Positions 1 through 8,711 of a DNA stretch of 57,274 nt are shown here, in pieces. The position numbers were made by a program, and so were the translations under genes. The notes beneath the pieces were generated by a model that was given only the letters and a program-made list of their open reading frames with translations, made no database searches and was not told the DNA's origin. The stretch is from Leuconostoc palmae (GTDB lineage Bacteria; Bacillota; Bacilli; Lactobacillales; Lactobacillaceae): NCBI RefSeq assembly GCF_019656075.1, contig NZ_BPKZ01000009.1, positions 1 through 57,274 of the forward strand, in the 5' to 3' direction. Numbering within the stretch: position 1 is the stretch's first letter; every line of letters begins with the position of its first letter.

Positions 1-80
1 GCTAATGATTTAAGTGAACGGCCTTCTTGGTGAAGTTTAACCAATGAATCTTTGAAATCTTGTGAATAACGAATTGATAT
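1..80 (-). CDS. IS3-family transposase OrfA, N-terminal part (runs off the left edge)
   Basis: The minus strand encodes SIRYSQDFKDSLVKLHQEGR and then SLKSLA, the first helix of an IS3/IS150-type OrfA helix-turn-helix protein that binds the element's ends. A good AGGAG ribosome binding site (88-92) lies 7 nt upstream of the first codon of this frame, but that codon is ATA (78-80), not ATG. Either the element uses a rare AUA start or the start codon has mutated. The gene is cut by the window edge, so activity cannot be judged. Confidence 0.7.
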   Translation of the reverse strand, partial: MSIRYSQDFKDSLVKLHQEGRSLKSL

Positions 81-128
81 AAAAATACTCCTATACTTTC
101 ATTTTACGGACTGAATAAAAATAGTCCA
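1..128 (-). mobile_element. End of an IS3-family (IS150-like) insertion sequence
   Basis: Reading the minus strand inward, the element appears to begin with TGGACTATTTTTATTC, a terminal inverted repeat of the IS3/IS150 type, ending near 128. It continues into the start of a transposase OrfA. Only about 128 bp are in the window, so the other end, OrfB and any target duplication cannot be seen. The junction lies directly beside a regulator remnant, which suggests that the insertion or a linked rearrangement disrupted that gene. Confidence 0.7.
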
Positions 129-147
129 TTTTTTAGTATAAGAGCAT

Positions 148-513
148 ATGTTACCGTTAACAAAAATTAGACCTTATGTCGCTGACATACTCTTACAAAC
201 TATTCAAGATGTCTACCATGAAAGAACAGATGCGTGTGTACTTTCATTGCTGCTAGGTCTTTTAGAAAGTAGTATTATACAAAATAAAACGATTATAATA
301 GAATGGTGTTTATTAAAAATTAAAGACTATCCAATAGAAAATAATAGTAATTATTATATTTTATACTTATTCCTAATTACTCTATATTCCAACGATAAAC
401 ATAAATTAGAAGAAATCCATCGTACTGTAAAATTTCTTAATAATGAATCATTGGAAAAATACTTCCTACATATTGAAACTTTTTATTATCAAAAAAGTGC
501 TGCTAATTTTTAG
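148..513 (+). pseudogene. Remnant resembling the C-terminal part of an Rgg/GadR/MutR-type regulator
   Basis: This 121-residue frame has no DNA-binding domain. Its helical make-up and its ending (a long helix, then a short helix finishing in FY) resemble the C-terminal helical-repeat region of Rgg/GadR/MutR peptide-responsive regulators, which are normally about 280-300 residues. There is an in-frame TAA at 139-141, no ribosome binding site before the ATG at 148, and an IS end 20 bp upstream. I read it as the 3' end of a gene lost to IS insertion and decay. The family assignment rests on pattern only; a stand-alone small protein is the alternative. Confidence 0.45.
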
Positions 514-563
514 TATAAAAAATGAGGAGAATGCGTACGCACTCTCCTCATTTTTTATACTAA
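511..563. terminator. Bidirectional terminator between the regulator remnant and rpsP
   Basis: A long inverted repeat has outer arms of about 20 bp (AGTATAAAAAATGAGGAGA and its complement) and an inner TGCGTACGCA. It is flanked by A and T runs on both sides, so it can stop transcription from either direction. It includes the stop codon of the left gene and the last codons of rpsP. Confidence 0.85.
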
Positions 564-968
564 TGCTAACAAGTCAGCTTTCTTAGCTGATGATGGATAT
601 TGCGTACCTTGTGCATCAAGGTATGCCTTGATTTCGGCAACAGTATTCTTTTCTGTTGGCTTTTTAGCTGATGCTGCAGGCTTTGCAGCAGTTGACTTCT
701 TAGCAGCCTTCATTTCAGCAAACTTTGTTAAAATACCTGCATTGCTCAACAAGTTACGTGCAGTATCTGATGGTTGCGCACCATTGCTCAACCATGTCAA
801 AATCTTTGCTTCATCAAGCTTGATTTCTGCTGGTTGTGCAATTGGGTTGTATGTTCCAACTGTTTCGATGAAACGGCCATCACGAGGTGAACGTGAATCA
901 GCGATAACAACACGGTAGAAAGGACGCTTCTTAGCACCCATACGCTTCAAACGGATTTTTACTGACAT
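555..968 (-). CDS. rpsP: 30S ribosomal protein S16 with a C-terminal extension
   Basis: S16 is a small-subunit protein that helps fold the 5' domain of 16S rRNA. The first 80-90 residues are a typical S16 ([20 protein letters not shown], then [11 protein letters not shown] and NPI). The start is the ATG at 966-968, with GGAGG 8 nt upstream; a TTG further upstream overlaps that ribosome binding site and is rejected. The protein is 137 residues against 80-95 for most S16. An Ala/Lys-rich linker is followed by about 29 residues ([11 protein letters not shown], then [14 protein letters not shown]) that look like a HeH/SAP-type helix-extension-helix motif. It stands alone here, without ffh, rimM or trmD. 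Confidence 0.95.
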   Translation of the reverse strand: MSVKIRLKRMGAKKRPFYRVVIADSRSPRDGRFIETVGTYNPIAQPAEIKLDEAKILTWLSNGAQPSDTARNLLSNAGILTKFAEMKAAKKSTAAKPAASAKKPTEKNTVAEIKAYLDAQGTQYPSSAKKADLLALV

Positions 969-1021
969 ATTAATGTCCTCCAAATTTCTTTTGTGCTTTT
1001 TGCACTTTATTTACAACTAAT

Positions 1022-1050
1022 AGTATCCCACTAAACCAATCTTATGTCAA
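1022..1050 (-). promoter_or_regulatory. Promoter of rpsP
   Basis: TTGACA (1045-1050), a 17-bp spacer and GATACT (1022-1027) preceded by TGG form a strong sigma-A promoter 7 bp beyond the end of the upstream gene. The leader contains a small hairpin, GTGC-AAAAA-GCAC, before the ribosome binding site. Confidence 0.75.
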
Positions 1051-1056
1051 GGGTTT

Positions 1057-2517
1057 TTACTTGACATGTGTTATCCAACGTATAATCCTTTCTGCTTCTG
1101 CTTCTGGTAAATAACGCATGTCAATCATTTTAGCCTCATCGCCATTCCGAATTATAACGCGAAGATGTTGTGCTTGTGACTTAATCATAAAGTAACTTTG
1201 CGTTGCTTTCGCCCCCTGAATCTTGTCACGAGGAATTGTATACACATGTTTGGTCAGCCATTGAGATGTTTGAAGGGTTAATGTTTCTTGTTCAATGACT
1301 AATCGCTGGTCTGTCATGCGAACAGCCGCACATATCATGACATAAATTATTAAAACAGACAATATGAAAATACCAATAACACTATAGATTGTCGGCCAAT
1401 GCCAGACATAAGCGCAACCAAAATAACTCACAGTCGGCAAAGTTAAATAGATTAGGCTCATGAGCACCTCATAACGTAGCTCATAAAACATAGCATGGTC
1501 AATACCAATAGCCTTTTTTGGTGTAATCAACCGATAACTAGGTAAGAAATCAGACAACACATGATACGCTTTTGAACTACTAACAACAGGTATAATCGTC
1601 GTTTTATCCTGTTTCTCTTTATCCCCTCGGCCTGATGAAGCTAACAAGACATTGATTGTTGCGAGGTTTACCCAACGTCTTAATAAAGATTGCTCGTAGT
1701 GTACGGCTTGAATACGCGATAAGCGCAACTGTATTTCTTTTTTAGTCAATAAACCTTGTGTGATGGCTAGATGAACGCCAAATCGTGTCAATGTAAAGTG
1801 ATAATAGCGGTTATAAATTCGTGCAAAGGCAATGACTAAGCTAACAATTAAGATGACAGCCAAAATTATGATATACCCTGCAAACGTTTGACCTGAAAAC
1901 CAGTAATCAAACTTTGCGACTAAATCCTGTGGCATATGCATACTCAATTCAGAAATGACTGTTGCTAAGGCACCAAAAATGCCCAAACTCCCTAATGATG
2001 TCAAAGCAAACACGACAAGTTCAGATGTCTGGATATGGTAAACATGATCGGCCTTTGGTACTTCCTTTGACTCAGTTGTTTTCGTTTGTGATTGCTGACG
2101 ATATTGCTCAATCACTTCAATTTGAGTTAAGCGTAACGCACTAAAAACTAAACGATCATCTTTTTTGCCAGATGTCTCGATACTTACCCGATAAACATCA
2201 AACGGCTGAAAATAAAATGGTTGTGTACGTGTAATCGTCTGTATCCGCTCGAAAGGCATATGTACATATTTTCTAATGAACACCCCTTTCTTGAGTGTTA
2301 TTTCATGAGGTGTCACGTCATATGTAAAAAACCACCATCGTAAAACACCAAAAAGTATCGCTAACAAGATTAAGCCAACAATGACGATTAAGCGACTCGT
2401 CATACTACGCGTGTGACCAAAAAACAAAAACAACACGACAAAAAAGAATTCTCGTACTGTCATAATGATTTCGGCAATAACAGCAACAACAGGTTGATGA
2501 GCAGATTTAGTCATCAT
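1057..2517 (-). CDS. bPH2 (DUF304)-domain membrane protein, YdbT-like
   Basis: A 486-residue membrane protein with alternating transmembrane pairs and soluble beta-rich segments. This matches the three-domain bacterial PH (bPH2/DUF304) layout of YdbT. Segments such as KYVHMPFERIQTITRTQPF and LRLSRIQAVHYEQSLLRRW are the bPH2 signature; a third copy lies near the C-terminus (YTIPRDKIQGAKATQSYF). The ATG at 2515-2517 has GAGG 8 nt upstream and overlaps the end of the YdbS-like gene, so the two are translationally coupled. In Bacillus, YdbST counteracts antimicrobial (amylocyclicin-type) peptides; the role here is inferred from homology and pairing. Confidence 0.85.
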   Translation of the reverse strand: MMTKSAHQPVVAVIAEIIMTVREFFFVVLFLFFGHTRSMTSRLIVIVGLILLAILFGVLRWWFFTYDVTPHEITLKKGVFIRKYVHMPFERIQTITRTQPFYFQPFDVYRVSIETSGKKDDRLVFSALRLTQIEVIEQYRQQSQTKTTESKEVPKADHVYHIQTSELVVFALTSLGSLGIFGALATVISELSMHMPQDLVAKFDYWFSGQTFAGYIIILAVILIVSLVIAFARIYNRYYHFTLTRFGVHLAITQGLLTKKEIQLRLSRIQAVHYEQSLLRRWVNLATINVLLASSGRGDKEKQDKTTIIPVVSSSKAYHVLSDFLPSYRLITPKKAIGIDHAMFYELRYEVLMSLIYLTLPTVSYFGCAYVWHWPTIYSVIGIFILSVLIIYVMICAAVRMTDQRLVIEQETLTLQTSQWLTKHVYTIPRDKIQGAKATQSYFMIKSQAQHLRVIIRNGDEAKMIDMRYLPEAEAERIIRWITHVK

Positions 2518-2998
2518 TATTAACCTCACTCGCTTGTCTTGCCGCTAAAATCAATCGTTCACGCAATGTTTGCGCAACTTGCTCATCAACTGCTGCAATC
2601 GAAAAACTATGTGCCGCTGTCACAATAACCAGTCTCTTTAAATGAAAAAACTGAAGTAATGGCCCCTGAGTCGTATCAACATTTTGAATACGATTAAGTG
2701 GTATCGCTTCTGTTTTTCTAAGAAAAAAGCCTTTATAAATTAAAATAGCTGTATCATCTAAAGCATAACGGTGAAAACGATAATAGTACGGTATCAGTAA
2801 TAGATGACCAATGACCAAACCAATAATCACAATTAACATTATATTTAAAACCATGATAATGGTACTTGGCCACTGCGCCCCTAAGCATAAATTAAGGACT
2901 AATAACGCTAGGCCTAACACTAGCATCCCTATTAAATCGTCCAACACCCAGACTATTTTCGCACGTTTTGGTAAATATTGTGCATATTTAGATATCAT
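2507..2998 (-). CDS. bPH2 (DUF304)-domain membrane protein, YdbS-like
   Basis: A 163-residue protein with two hydrophobic helices near the N-terminus (about residues 25-65) and one bPH2 domain (KTEAIPLNRIQNVDTTQGP, FHLKRLVIVTAA). It is the small partner of the YdbT-like protein downstream and overlaps it by 11 bp. The start ATG at 2996-2998 is preceded by an unusual G-rich ribosome binding site (GGGGGGCCTGGGGGACAAT). An alternative ATG at 3017-3019 lacks an upstream ribosome binding site. The very G-rich site would pair well with C-rich small RNA loops (see the candidate RNA at 21243-21371). Confidence 0.85.
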   Translation of the reverse strand: MISKYAQYLPKRAKIVWVLDDLIGMLVLGLALLVLNLCLGAQWPSTIIMVLNIMLIVIIGLVIGHLLLIPYYYRFHRYALDDTAILIYKGFFLRKTEAIPLNRIQNVDTTQGPLLQFFHLKRLVIVTAAHSFSIAAVDEQVAQTLRERLILAARQASEVNNDD

Positions 2999-3025
2999 AT
3001 TGTCCCCCAGGCCCCCCATGATTAC

Positions 3026-3214
3026 TTATTGTCGTTTAGCATTGATTTCTTCACTCAAGACAATCAATTTATCAAGCGCACGACGTGCTAAACGCGAATC
3101 ATGTGCACGATTAGCATCATTAGTAATACCACCTAATGTATGTGGTGTATTAATATCTTTAATAATATCAATCAAGGTCTCGTGCCAAGATGTTAAACAA
3201 TCTTTTTCTGTCAT
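3026..3214 (-). CDS. Small uncharacterised protein, 62 residues
   Basis: MTEKDCLTSWHETLIDIIKD begins a soluble, probably all-helical protein that I do not recognise. The ORF is well supported: GGAGGGG lies 5 nt before the ATG, it is collinear with the ydbS-like gene that follows after 27 bp, and it is not a shadow of another gene. The second half is rich in basic residues (RAHDSRLARRALDKL). It is probably the first gene of the operon that runs into ydbST. No function is proposed. Confidence 0.7.
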   Translation of the reverse strand: MTEKDCLTSWHETLIDIIKDINTPHTLGGITNDANRAHDSRLARRALDKLIVLSEEINAKRQ

Positions 3215-3279
3215 AAATTCCCCTCCGCAACATTTACGTTTATTTTATCATGTCTTTAACAGTGTTTCATGAAAATTTA

Positions 3280-3308
3280 TTGGTAAAAAGTACATGATAA
3301 TGTAAAAT
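3280..3308 (+). promoter_or_regulatory. Promoter of mscL
   Basis: TTGGTA (3280-3285), a 17-bp spacer and TAAAAT (3303-3308) lie about 60 bp upstream of the mscL start. Confidence 0.6.
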
Positions 3309-3371
3309 ATTATTTAGTATAACAATTGAAAGGATATGCATAGATTTTATATGCATTTTAGGAGAATAAGT

Positions 3372-3752
3372 ATGTTATCAGAATTTAAAACATTCATCAT
3401 GCGTGGCAACGTACTGGATCTGGCTGTTGGTGTTATCATCGGTGGTGCATTCACAGGATTGGTTAAGTCATTGACCAATAACTTAATTACACCTATTATT
3501 TCATTTTTCACTGGTGGAACATCAGATTTGAACAATCTTCAACTGGTCATCACTAAAGAACTGACATTTAAGTATGGTGCATTTATTAATGATGTTATCA
3601 ACTTCTTAATTACTGCTTTTGTTGTTTTCATGATTATTAAAATGGTTAACAGTATCTTCCGCACTAGCAAAGATGAAGAAGTTAAAGTTGATCCAGAACT
3701 TGAAATTCTTACTGAAATTCGCGATTTATTAGAATCGCAAAAGAAAGCTTAA
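3372..3752 (+). CDS. mscL: Large-conductance mechanosensitive channel MscL
   Basis: A 126-residue homopentameric membrane channel that opens under membrane tension to release solutes after hypo-osmotic shock. The N-terminal amphipathic helix and first transmembrane helix are diagnostic ([20 protein letters not shown]). The second transmembrane helix is near residues 75-98, followed by a charged cytoplasmic bundle ([19 protein letters not shown]). The start at 3372 has AGGAG 8 nt upstream; the longer ORF start at 3336 has none. It is transcribed alone and closed by its own terminator. Confidence 0.95.
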   Translation: MLSEFKTFIMRGNVLDLAVGVIIGGAFTGLVKSLTNNLITPIISFFTGGTSDLNNLQLVITKELTFKYGAFINDVINFLITAFVVFMIIKMVNSIFRTSKDEEVKVDPELEILTEIRDLLESQKKA

Positions 3753-3777
3753 TGTTCGCTATTAAGTTTCAAACCCT

Positions 3778-3812
3778 CAAACAACACTACTTGTTGTTTG
3801 GGCGTTTTTTTT
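3778..3812 (+). terminator. mscL terminator
   Basis: CAAACAAC (3778-3785) and GTTGTTTG (3793-3800) form a stem with a 7-nt loop, followed by GGCG and eight T. Confidence 0.85.
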
Positions 3813-3849
3813 GTATAGTTAATAGGTCAATAAAATATTGGAGGTCCTC

Positions 3850-4482
3850 ATGGTGATTATTACGGCAGGCATGATCGGTGTTGGCAAAACAACATTAACA
3901 AGTATTATAGCTGAGCATTTTGGTACACAAGCATTTTACGAACCAGTTGGTGATAATCCAGTATTGCCACTTTACTATTCTGATCCTAAGCAATATGGAT
4001 TTTTACTTCAAATCTATTTTTTGAATCGACGCTTCGATATGATAAAAAAAGCATTAGCTGATGATAATAACGTGCTGGATCGATCAATTTACGAAGATGC
4101 ATTATTTACATCAGAAAACCATAAAGATGGCAACATTTCTGATGCAGAAATGTCTGTATACTCTAATTTATTAGATAATATGATGTCAGAATTAGATAAG
4201 TTGCCAAAAAAAGCCCCTGATTTAATGGTTTATTCTGAAACTGATTTTGATACCATTTTATATCGAATTAAAAAGCGTGGTCGGGATTATGAACAGTTTG
4301 ATGATAATGACGAATTACGTCAATATTATTTCCGCATTTGGTCAGCTTATCGCGAATGGTTTGAAAATTACGACGCCTCACCTAAAATAAAAATTGACTT
4401 ACAAACTTATGATTTGGAAATTCCTGACAATCAGAAGATTATTTTAAATCAAATTGAAGAAGCATTAAAAGCTATCCGTTAA
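3850..4482 (+). CDS. Deoxynucleoside kinase (dAK/dGK family)
   Basis: Salvage enzyme that phosphorylates deoxyadenosine, deoxyguanosine or a related deoxynucleoside with ATP. The P-loop is GMIGVGKTTLT near the N-terminus, the DRS motif is DRSIYEDALF, and the LID-like basic segment is RIKKRGRDYEQF. Its 210 residues match the lactobacillar dAK/dGK subunits. Those usually occur as two adjacent genes, whereas here there is one, so it may be a homodimer or have a partner elsewhere. The ATG at 3850 has GGAGG 5 nt upstream; GTG at 3853 is an alternative. Confidence 0.9.
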   Translation: MVIITAGMIGVGKTTLTSIIAEHFGTQAFYEPVGDNPVLPLYYSDPKQYGFLLQIYFLNRRFDMIKKALADDNNVLDRSIYEDALFTSENHKDGNISDAEMSVYSNLLDNMMSELDKLPKKAPDLMVYSETDFDTILYRIKKRGRDYEQFDDNDELRQYYFRIWSAYREWFENYDASPKIKIDLQTYDLEIPDNQKIILNQIEEALKAIR

Positions 4483-4515
4483 AAAAACTGCATTCACATG
4501 GAATGCAGTTTTTTT
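4481..4515. terminator. Bidirectional terminator between the kinase gene and ruvA
   Basis: CTGCATTC (4488-4495), a 5-nt loop and GAATGCAG (4501-4508), with A7 on the left and T7 on the right, serve both convergent genes. Confidence 0.9.
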
Positions 4516-5104
4516 ATTTTACTAAATATTTTAATGCTGAACGAATATAACCATCTGTTGTATCATTTTCAGTTGATAATAGTGGTTCAATTTTTGCAAC
4601 ATCTTTTGCACTATAACCCAACGATTCCAAGGCAGACAGAGCATCTGCCAATGCTGCATTTTGATTATCATGCTTATTAAGTGTAGCTAACCCTGCAGAA
4701 TTAGCTACCCCATCCAATTTACCTTTAAGGTCTAGAATAATCTGTTGTGCTGTTTTTTTCCCAACACCAGGAAATTGAGTCAAGTAGGAGGCATCATCAG
4801 TTGCAACTGCATTGACTAAACCTTCGGCATCATCACTTGCTAAAATAGCCAACGCACTTTTTGGTCCAATGCCAGAAACATTCAAAAGTTTATTAAATAA
4901 TATTTTCTCATTTTCGTTAACAAATCCATACAACGTTATTTCATTTTCACGTACAATTTGTTCAACATACACATGTGATTCAACATTTTGTTCAAATCTG
5001 TATGGATTAGCTGCATAAAGCTTGTATCCAACACCACTTCTATCAGCAATAACTAGATATGCTGGATAAATGTTTGTTATAAGACCATTAATATATTCGT
5101 ACAA
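4514..5104 (-). CDS. ruvA: Holliday junction branch migration protein RuvA
   Basis: RuvA binds four-way junctions and loads RuvB for branch migration. The 196 residues show the OB-fold start (YINGLITNIYPAYLVIADRSGVGY), paired helix-hairpin-helix motifs (LLNVSGIGPKSALAIL, LTQFPGVGKKTAQQIILDLKGK) and the C-terminal RuvB-binding domain (ALSALESLGYS). The start is a TTG (5102-5104) with GGAGA 6 nt upstream. RuvA and RuvB are normally adjacent; here ruvB lies 2 kb upstream with a phosphoesterase gene and queA between them. Confidence 0.95.
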   Translation of the reverse strand: MYEYINGLITNIYPAYLVIADRSGVGYKLYAANPYRFEQNVESHVYVEQIVRENEITLYGFVNENEKILFNKLLNVSGIGPKSALAILASDDAEGLVNAVATDDASYLTQFPGVGKKTAQQIILDLKGKLDGVANSAGLATLNKHDNQNAALADALSALESLGYSAKDVAKIEPLLSTENDTTDGYIRSALKYLVK

Positions 5105-5155
5105 TAGTTTTCTCCAAATGTCATACTAAATAAGTATGATAAATTACACACAAAA

Positions 5156-6223
5156 TTAGTTATCTCTCTTAATAAACATCGCATCACCAAAGCTAAAGAA
5201 CCGATATTGATCCTCTACTGCATGCTTATAAGCATGCAAAATATTATTTCTACCAGTAAATGCAGCAACTAACATTACTAGCGTTGACTTTGGTAGGTGA
5301 AAATTAGTAATAAAAGCATCAACAGTTGTCCAATGGTACCCTGGCTTAATAAAAATATCAGTCCAACCAGAATCAGCTTGTAGTTCCCCATCAAATTTTG
5401 AACCAATTGTTTCTAATGTTCTAATCGAAGTTGTTCCTGTGGCGATAATACGTCCGCCATCTTGATGCACTTGATTCAACGTATCGGCAGCTTCTTTACT
5501 CAGTTGATAAAACTCTGAATGCATTTTATGATCTTCAATATTTTCTTCTTCAACTGGTCTAAATGTCCCTAAACCAACATGTAATGTTAATTCAACCGTC
5601 TTAACTCCTTTTGCACGGACTTTATCCAGTAATTCAGGTGTCCAATGCAATCCAGCAGTCGGTGCGGCCGCTGAGCCATCAACTTTAGAGTAAACCGTTT
5701 GATAACGTTCTTGGTCATCCAGCTTTTCTTTAATATATGGTGGCAATGGCATTTCACCTAATTTTTCTAATAATTCCATAAAAATACCATCATAATTAAA
5801 CTCAATGTAACGCCCACCATGTTCAAGCTCACCCACTACTGTTGCTGTCATAACAGGATTATTAATATCTTCTCCGAAAACAATTGTGGATCCTATAGGT
5901 GATTTTTTTGCTGGTTTTACTAATGTTTCCCAAACATTATCGTGATCCTGTCGTAACAACAATACTTCGGCATGCCCACCAGTTTCTGGGCGTGCCCCGT
6001 GAAGACGTGCAGGTAAAACGCGCGAATTATTCATAACAATTGCATCACCAGCATTAACATAGTCAATAATATCGTAAAAGTGTTTATCCTGATAATTACC
6101 AGTATCTGCGTCTAACACTAACATCCTCGAAGCATCTCGCTGTTTCAAAGGCGTTTGAGCAATAAGAGATTCTGGTAAATTGTAATCAAAATCCGCTAGT
6201 TGATATTGTTTCTCTTCAGTCAT
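5156..6223 (-). CDS. queA: S-adenosylmethionine:tRNA ribosyltransferase-isomerase QueA
   Basis: QueA transfers and isomerises the ribosyl part of SAM onto preQ1 in tRNA to form epoxyqueuosine. Family motifs are the N-terminal [12 protein letters not shown] and [10 protein letters not shown], then [27 protein letters not shown] and [14 protein letters not shown]. At 355 residues it has normal length. The ATG at 6221-6223 has AGGTGGG upstream and overlaps the end of the phosphoesterase gene by 8 bp; a longer ORF start at 6271 is rejected. Its presence implies that the cell imports or makes preQ1. Confidence 0.95.
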   Translation of the reverse strand: MTEEKQYQLADFDYNLPESLIAQTPLKQRDASRMLVLDADTGNYQDKHFYDIIDYVNAGDAIVMNNSRVLPARLHGARPETGGHAEVLLLRQDHDNVWETLVKPAKKSPIGSTIVFGEDINNPVMTATVVGELEHGGRYIEFNYDGIFMELLEKLGEMPLPPYIKEKLDDQERYQTVYSKVDGSAAAPTAGLHWTPELLDKVRAKGVKTVELTLHVGLGTFRPVEEENIEDHKMHSEFYQLSKEAADTLNQVHQDGGRIIATGTTSIRTLETIGSKFDGELQADSGWTDIFIKPGYHWTTVDAFITNFHLPKSTLVMLVAAFTGRNNILHAYKHAVEDQYRFFSFGDAMFIKRDN

Positions 6224-7076
6224 TTTTCCCACCTGTGCTACCTGATAATCCAGTTTGTTTTTCAAATTCAAATCCAGTCAGGGCTACTTTTTCTTTTTCT
6301 AATTGTGTTAATTTTTTATTTTCATTTGGAATATTAAATTTATCAAGCACATCAGCATAAGTTAAATTCTGCTTGTTAAGATAGTCAACTAAAAGTGCTA
6401 ATTCATGACGTTGCGTAGCTGTTGGTTTATTAATTGTAATTGTTTCATCAAATGCTCGCTCAATCAGTCTGTCATAGCGTTTATTTTCTGACTCCACTTG
6501 ATAACTCAATGTGATATTATTTAGTCGCCTTTTTAAGACTGGTAATATCTCTTCAAAACTGATAGGCTGCCCAAATATTCTTGTTTGCATCAAAGCAGAG
6601 TCTAATGATAAATTAATCATATTGTCTTGTTGGTACTCTGCTTCATGAATATGCCCATGAATAGATAAGAGTGGATATGGTAAATCAACAGCGTAATGGC
6701 TAAGCCATATTGTAACACCTTGTATTTTAAGTGATTTTGCTGTTTCTACAACTTCAATCACACCGCTTGTTTCAGATTTTAAAGCTGCTTTCAATTGATC
6801 AGAATGATCATGATTGCCTTTGAAAAAGATTTTATTTCCTTTTAAACGCGATAATTGAGCGACAAAATCTTGCTTTTTCCTAAACATCCCCAAATCACCA
6901 AGAAAATAAACAGTATCATCTTCTGTTACTGTTTGATTCCAAATTTGTTCAAGATATTTGTTCATTTCTAAAACAGTTGGCTCTATGCCCAACTGCTTTA
7001 GTGACTCAGCGCGTGACTTGTCAAAATATAATATTTTATCGTGATTAAAGTGAGTATCTGAAATAATATAATTCAT
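6216..7076 (-). CDS. Calcineurin-like metallophosphoesterase with a C-terminal extension
   Basis: A 286-residue protein. Residues 1-165 carry the metallophosphoesterase motifs in order: [35 protein letters not shown] and SIHGHIHE, which bind two metal ions. The last 120 residues (from about 170) are helical and charged and resemble nothing I know. The start ATG overlaps the ruvB stop (ATGA), so the gene is coupled to ruvB. The substrate is unknown; relatives act on phosphodiesters or nucleotides. Its place between ruvB and queA is probably operonic convenience. Confidence 0.85.
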   Translation of the reverse strand: MNYIISDTHFNHDKILYFDKSRAESLKQLGIEPTVLEMNKYLEQIWNQTVTEDDTVYFLGDLGMFRKKQDFVAQLSRLKGNKIFFKGNHDHSDQLKAALKSETSGVIEVVETAKSLKIQGVTIWLSHYAVDLPYPLLSIHGHIHEAEYQQDNMINLSLDSALMQTRIFGQPISFEEILPVLKRRLNNITLSYQVESENKRYDRLIERAFDETITINKPTATQRHELALLVDYLNKQNLTYADVLDKFNIPNENKKLTQLEKEKVALTGFEFEKQTGLSGSTGGKND

Positions 7077-8134
7077 TGAATTTCCTTTTGATAGGGTACC
7101 CCAAGATGATTATAAGCCGCTTCCGTAACCACTCTACCCCTAGGGGTACGTTGTAAGAAGCCAATTTGTAATAAATACGGTTCTACCATAGACTCAAGTG
7201 TTTCCGATTCTTCACCAATATTAGCAGCAATTGTATTTAAGCCCACAGGACCACCTTGATAATATTCAATCATTGTATCTAATAATTTGTGGTCTGTATC
7301 ATCTAAACCACGATTATCTACACGTAATTTATCTAACGCAATATCAACAATTTGCCGATCTATAGCCGATTTTCCTTGAACCTGGGCAAAATCTCTGACA
7401 CGTTTTAACAAACGATTAGCTATACGAGGTGTCCCACGTGAACGTAAAGCCACCTCGTATGCACCTTCAGATTTGATAGGTGCTTTAAATATATCAGATG
7501 ATCTAACTACAATTTCTTTTAGTTCATTAGTCGTATAGTAAGCCATACCACTAATAATACCGAAACGATCTCTTAATGGCTTAGAAAGCATACCTGGGCG
7601 TGTTGTTGCCCCTATCAATGTAAATGGGGGCAATGGAAAATGTACAGCCCTAGCAGTGGGCCCTTGTCCTACCATAATATCTACGAAATAATCTTCCATT
7701 GCAGAATACATGATTTCTTCTACATTAGTTGGTAAACGATGTATTTCATCAATAAATAAAATGTCACCCGGTTCAAGCTCATTTAACAAAGCTACCAAGT
7801 CCCCTGGCTTTTCTATAGCTGGCCCAGATGTCGTTTTGATATTTACTGACATCTCATTAGCGATGATCATTGCTAGTGTTGTTTTACCCAATCCAGGCGG
7901 TCCAAATAATAAGACATGATCTAAAGCTTCCTCACGCTGTTTTGCCGCAGAAATATACACACTCAATTCTTCCTTGAGGGGTTCTTGCCCAATATATTCA
8001 CGCAAAAACTGTGGTCTCAATGACAGCTCATCATGTTGCTCGCCTTGATTAGCAGTCGCTTGTCTAACAAGTTGATCAGTTTCATTATTGGTCTCATACC
8101 ACTGATTAAATTGAGGTTTTTCATTATTTGTCAT
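7073..8134 (-). CDS. ruvB: Holliday junction branch migration ATPase RuvB
   Basis: Hexameric AAA+ motor that drives branch migration together with RuvA. Over 353 residues it shows [20 protein letters not shown], Walker [12 protein letters not shown], Walker [11 protein letters not shown], sensor 1 [11 protein letters not shown], the arginine finger region [11 protein letters not shown], and the C-terminal winged helix ending [20 protein letters not shown]. It heads a tight run ruvB, phosphoesterase, queA, ruvA. Confidence 0.97.
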   Translation of the reverse strand: MTNNEKPQFNQWYETNNETDQLVRQATANQGEQHDELSLRPQFLREYIGQEPLKEELSVYISAAKQREEALDHVLLFGPPGLGKTTLAMIIANEMSVNIKTTSGPAIEKPGDLVALLNELEPGDILFIDEIHRLPTNVEEIMYSAMEDYFVDIMVGQGPTARAVHFPLPPFTLIGATTRPGMLSKPLRDRFGIISGMAYYTTNELKEIVVRSSDIFKAPIKSEGAYEVALRSRGTPRIANRLLKRVRDFAQVQGKSAIDRQIVDIALDKLRVDNRGLDDTDHKLLDTMIEYYQGGPVGLNTIAANIGEESETLESMVEPYLLQIGFLQRTPRGRVVTEAAYNHLGVPYQKEIQ

Positions 8135-8174
8135 GACTACTATTTTACCATCTTTACCAGATTCTTATCACTTT

Positions 8175-8711
8175 TCAGCGTTTAAAAGTTTTAGTTAACT
8201 CGGCTAAATGTTGATGATTTCGCTTATAAAAATCTATCTTATAAGCATCATCACTTACTGTCAATACAGCATAGGTTCCACCATACATTGCGTGTTCTCC
8301 TTTTGGTATCGTGATAGAACCAGGATTAATATACAACTTATCGTCAAAATACACGACACCATCAAGATGTGTGTGCCCAAATAATACAACACTCGCTCCT
8401 GCCTCAGAGGCAGCTTGATTCATTAACAATAAATTTGCCCACGCATCAAATGCTCGTGCATCATATAAATGACCATGCGTTTGAAAAAACGTGATCCCTT
8501 TAATCGTTGTTACACGAGCATCTACAAAATCAAGATCACTATCCATATTTCCAATAACCGTTGAAACACCTTCAAATACGCTATCATCTGCTTGTAATTC
8601 TGAATCGCCATTATAAAATACAGCATCCACGTCTTTTTGCCAGTGATTAAATACCGTTTCTAAAACATCTCGATCACCATGTATATCTGAAACAATCAAA
8701 AACTTTGACAT
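8175..8711 (-). CDS. YfcE/MJ0936-type metallophosphodiesterase
   Basis: A 178-residue phosphodiesterase of the calcineurin-like superfamily. Metal-binding motifs are IVSDIHGDRDVLE, YNGDSE, VIGNMDSD, THGHLYD and LFGHTHLDG; near the end INPGSITIPKGEH is typical of YfcE. Relatives hydrolyse phosphodiester bonds in small test substrates; the cellular substrate is not established. The start codon overlaps the rdgB stop (TAATG), as commonly seen for this gene pair in lactobacilli. Confidence 0.9.
   Translation of the reverse strand: MSKFLIVSDIHGDRDVLETVFNHWQKDVDAVFYNGDSELQADDSVFEGVSTVIGNMDSDLDFVDARVTTIKGITFFQTHGHLYDARAFDAWANLLLMNQAASEAGASVVLFGHTHLDGVVYFDDKLYINPGSITIPKGEHAMYGGTYAVLTVSDDAYKIDFYKRNHQHLAELTKTFKR

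Noticed and set aside
129-518. Direct repeat TTTTTAGTATAA at both ends of the regulator remnant as an IS target duplication
   Set aside because: It is AT-rich and 12 bp, longer than the 3-5 bp duplications usual for IS3 elements, and the second copy is part of the terminator stem; chance is likely.
628-918. 96-codon plus-strand ORF opposite rpsP
   Set aside because: It is an antisense shadow of rpsP with no ribosome binding site, and its composition follows the codon pattern of the real gene.
2811-3272. 153-codon plus-strand ORF across ydbS and the small gene at 3026-3214
   Set aside because: It spans two well-supported minus-strand genes and an intergenic region, has no ribosome binding site and no recognisable domain.
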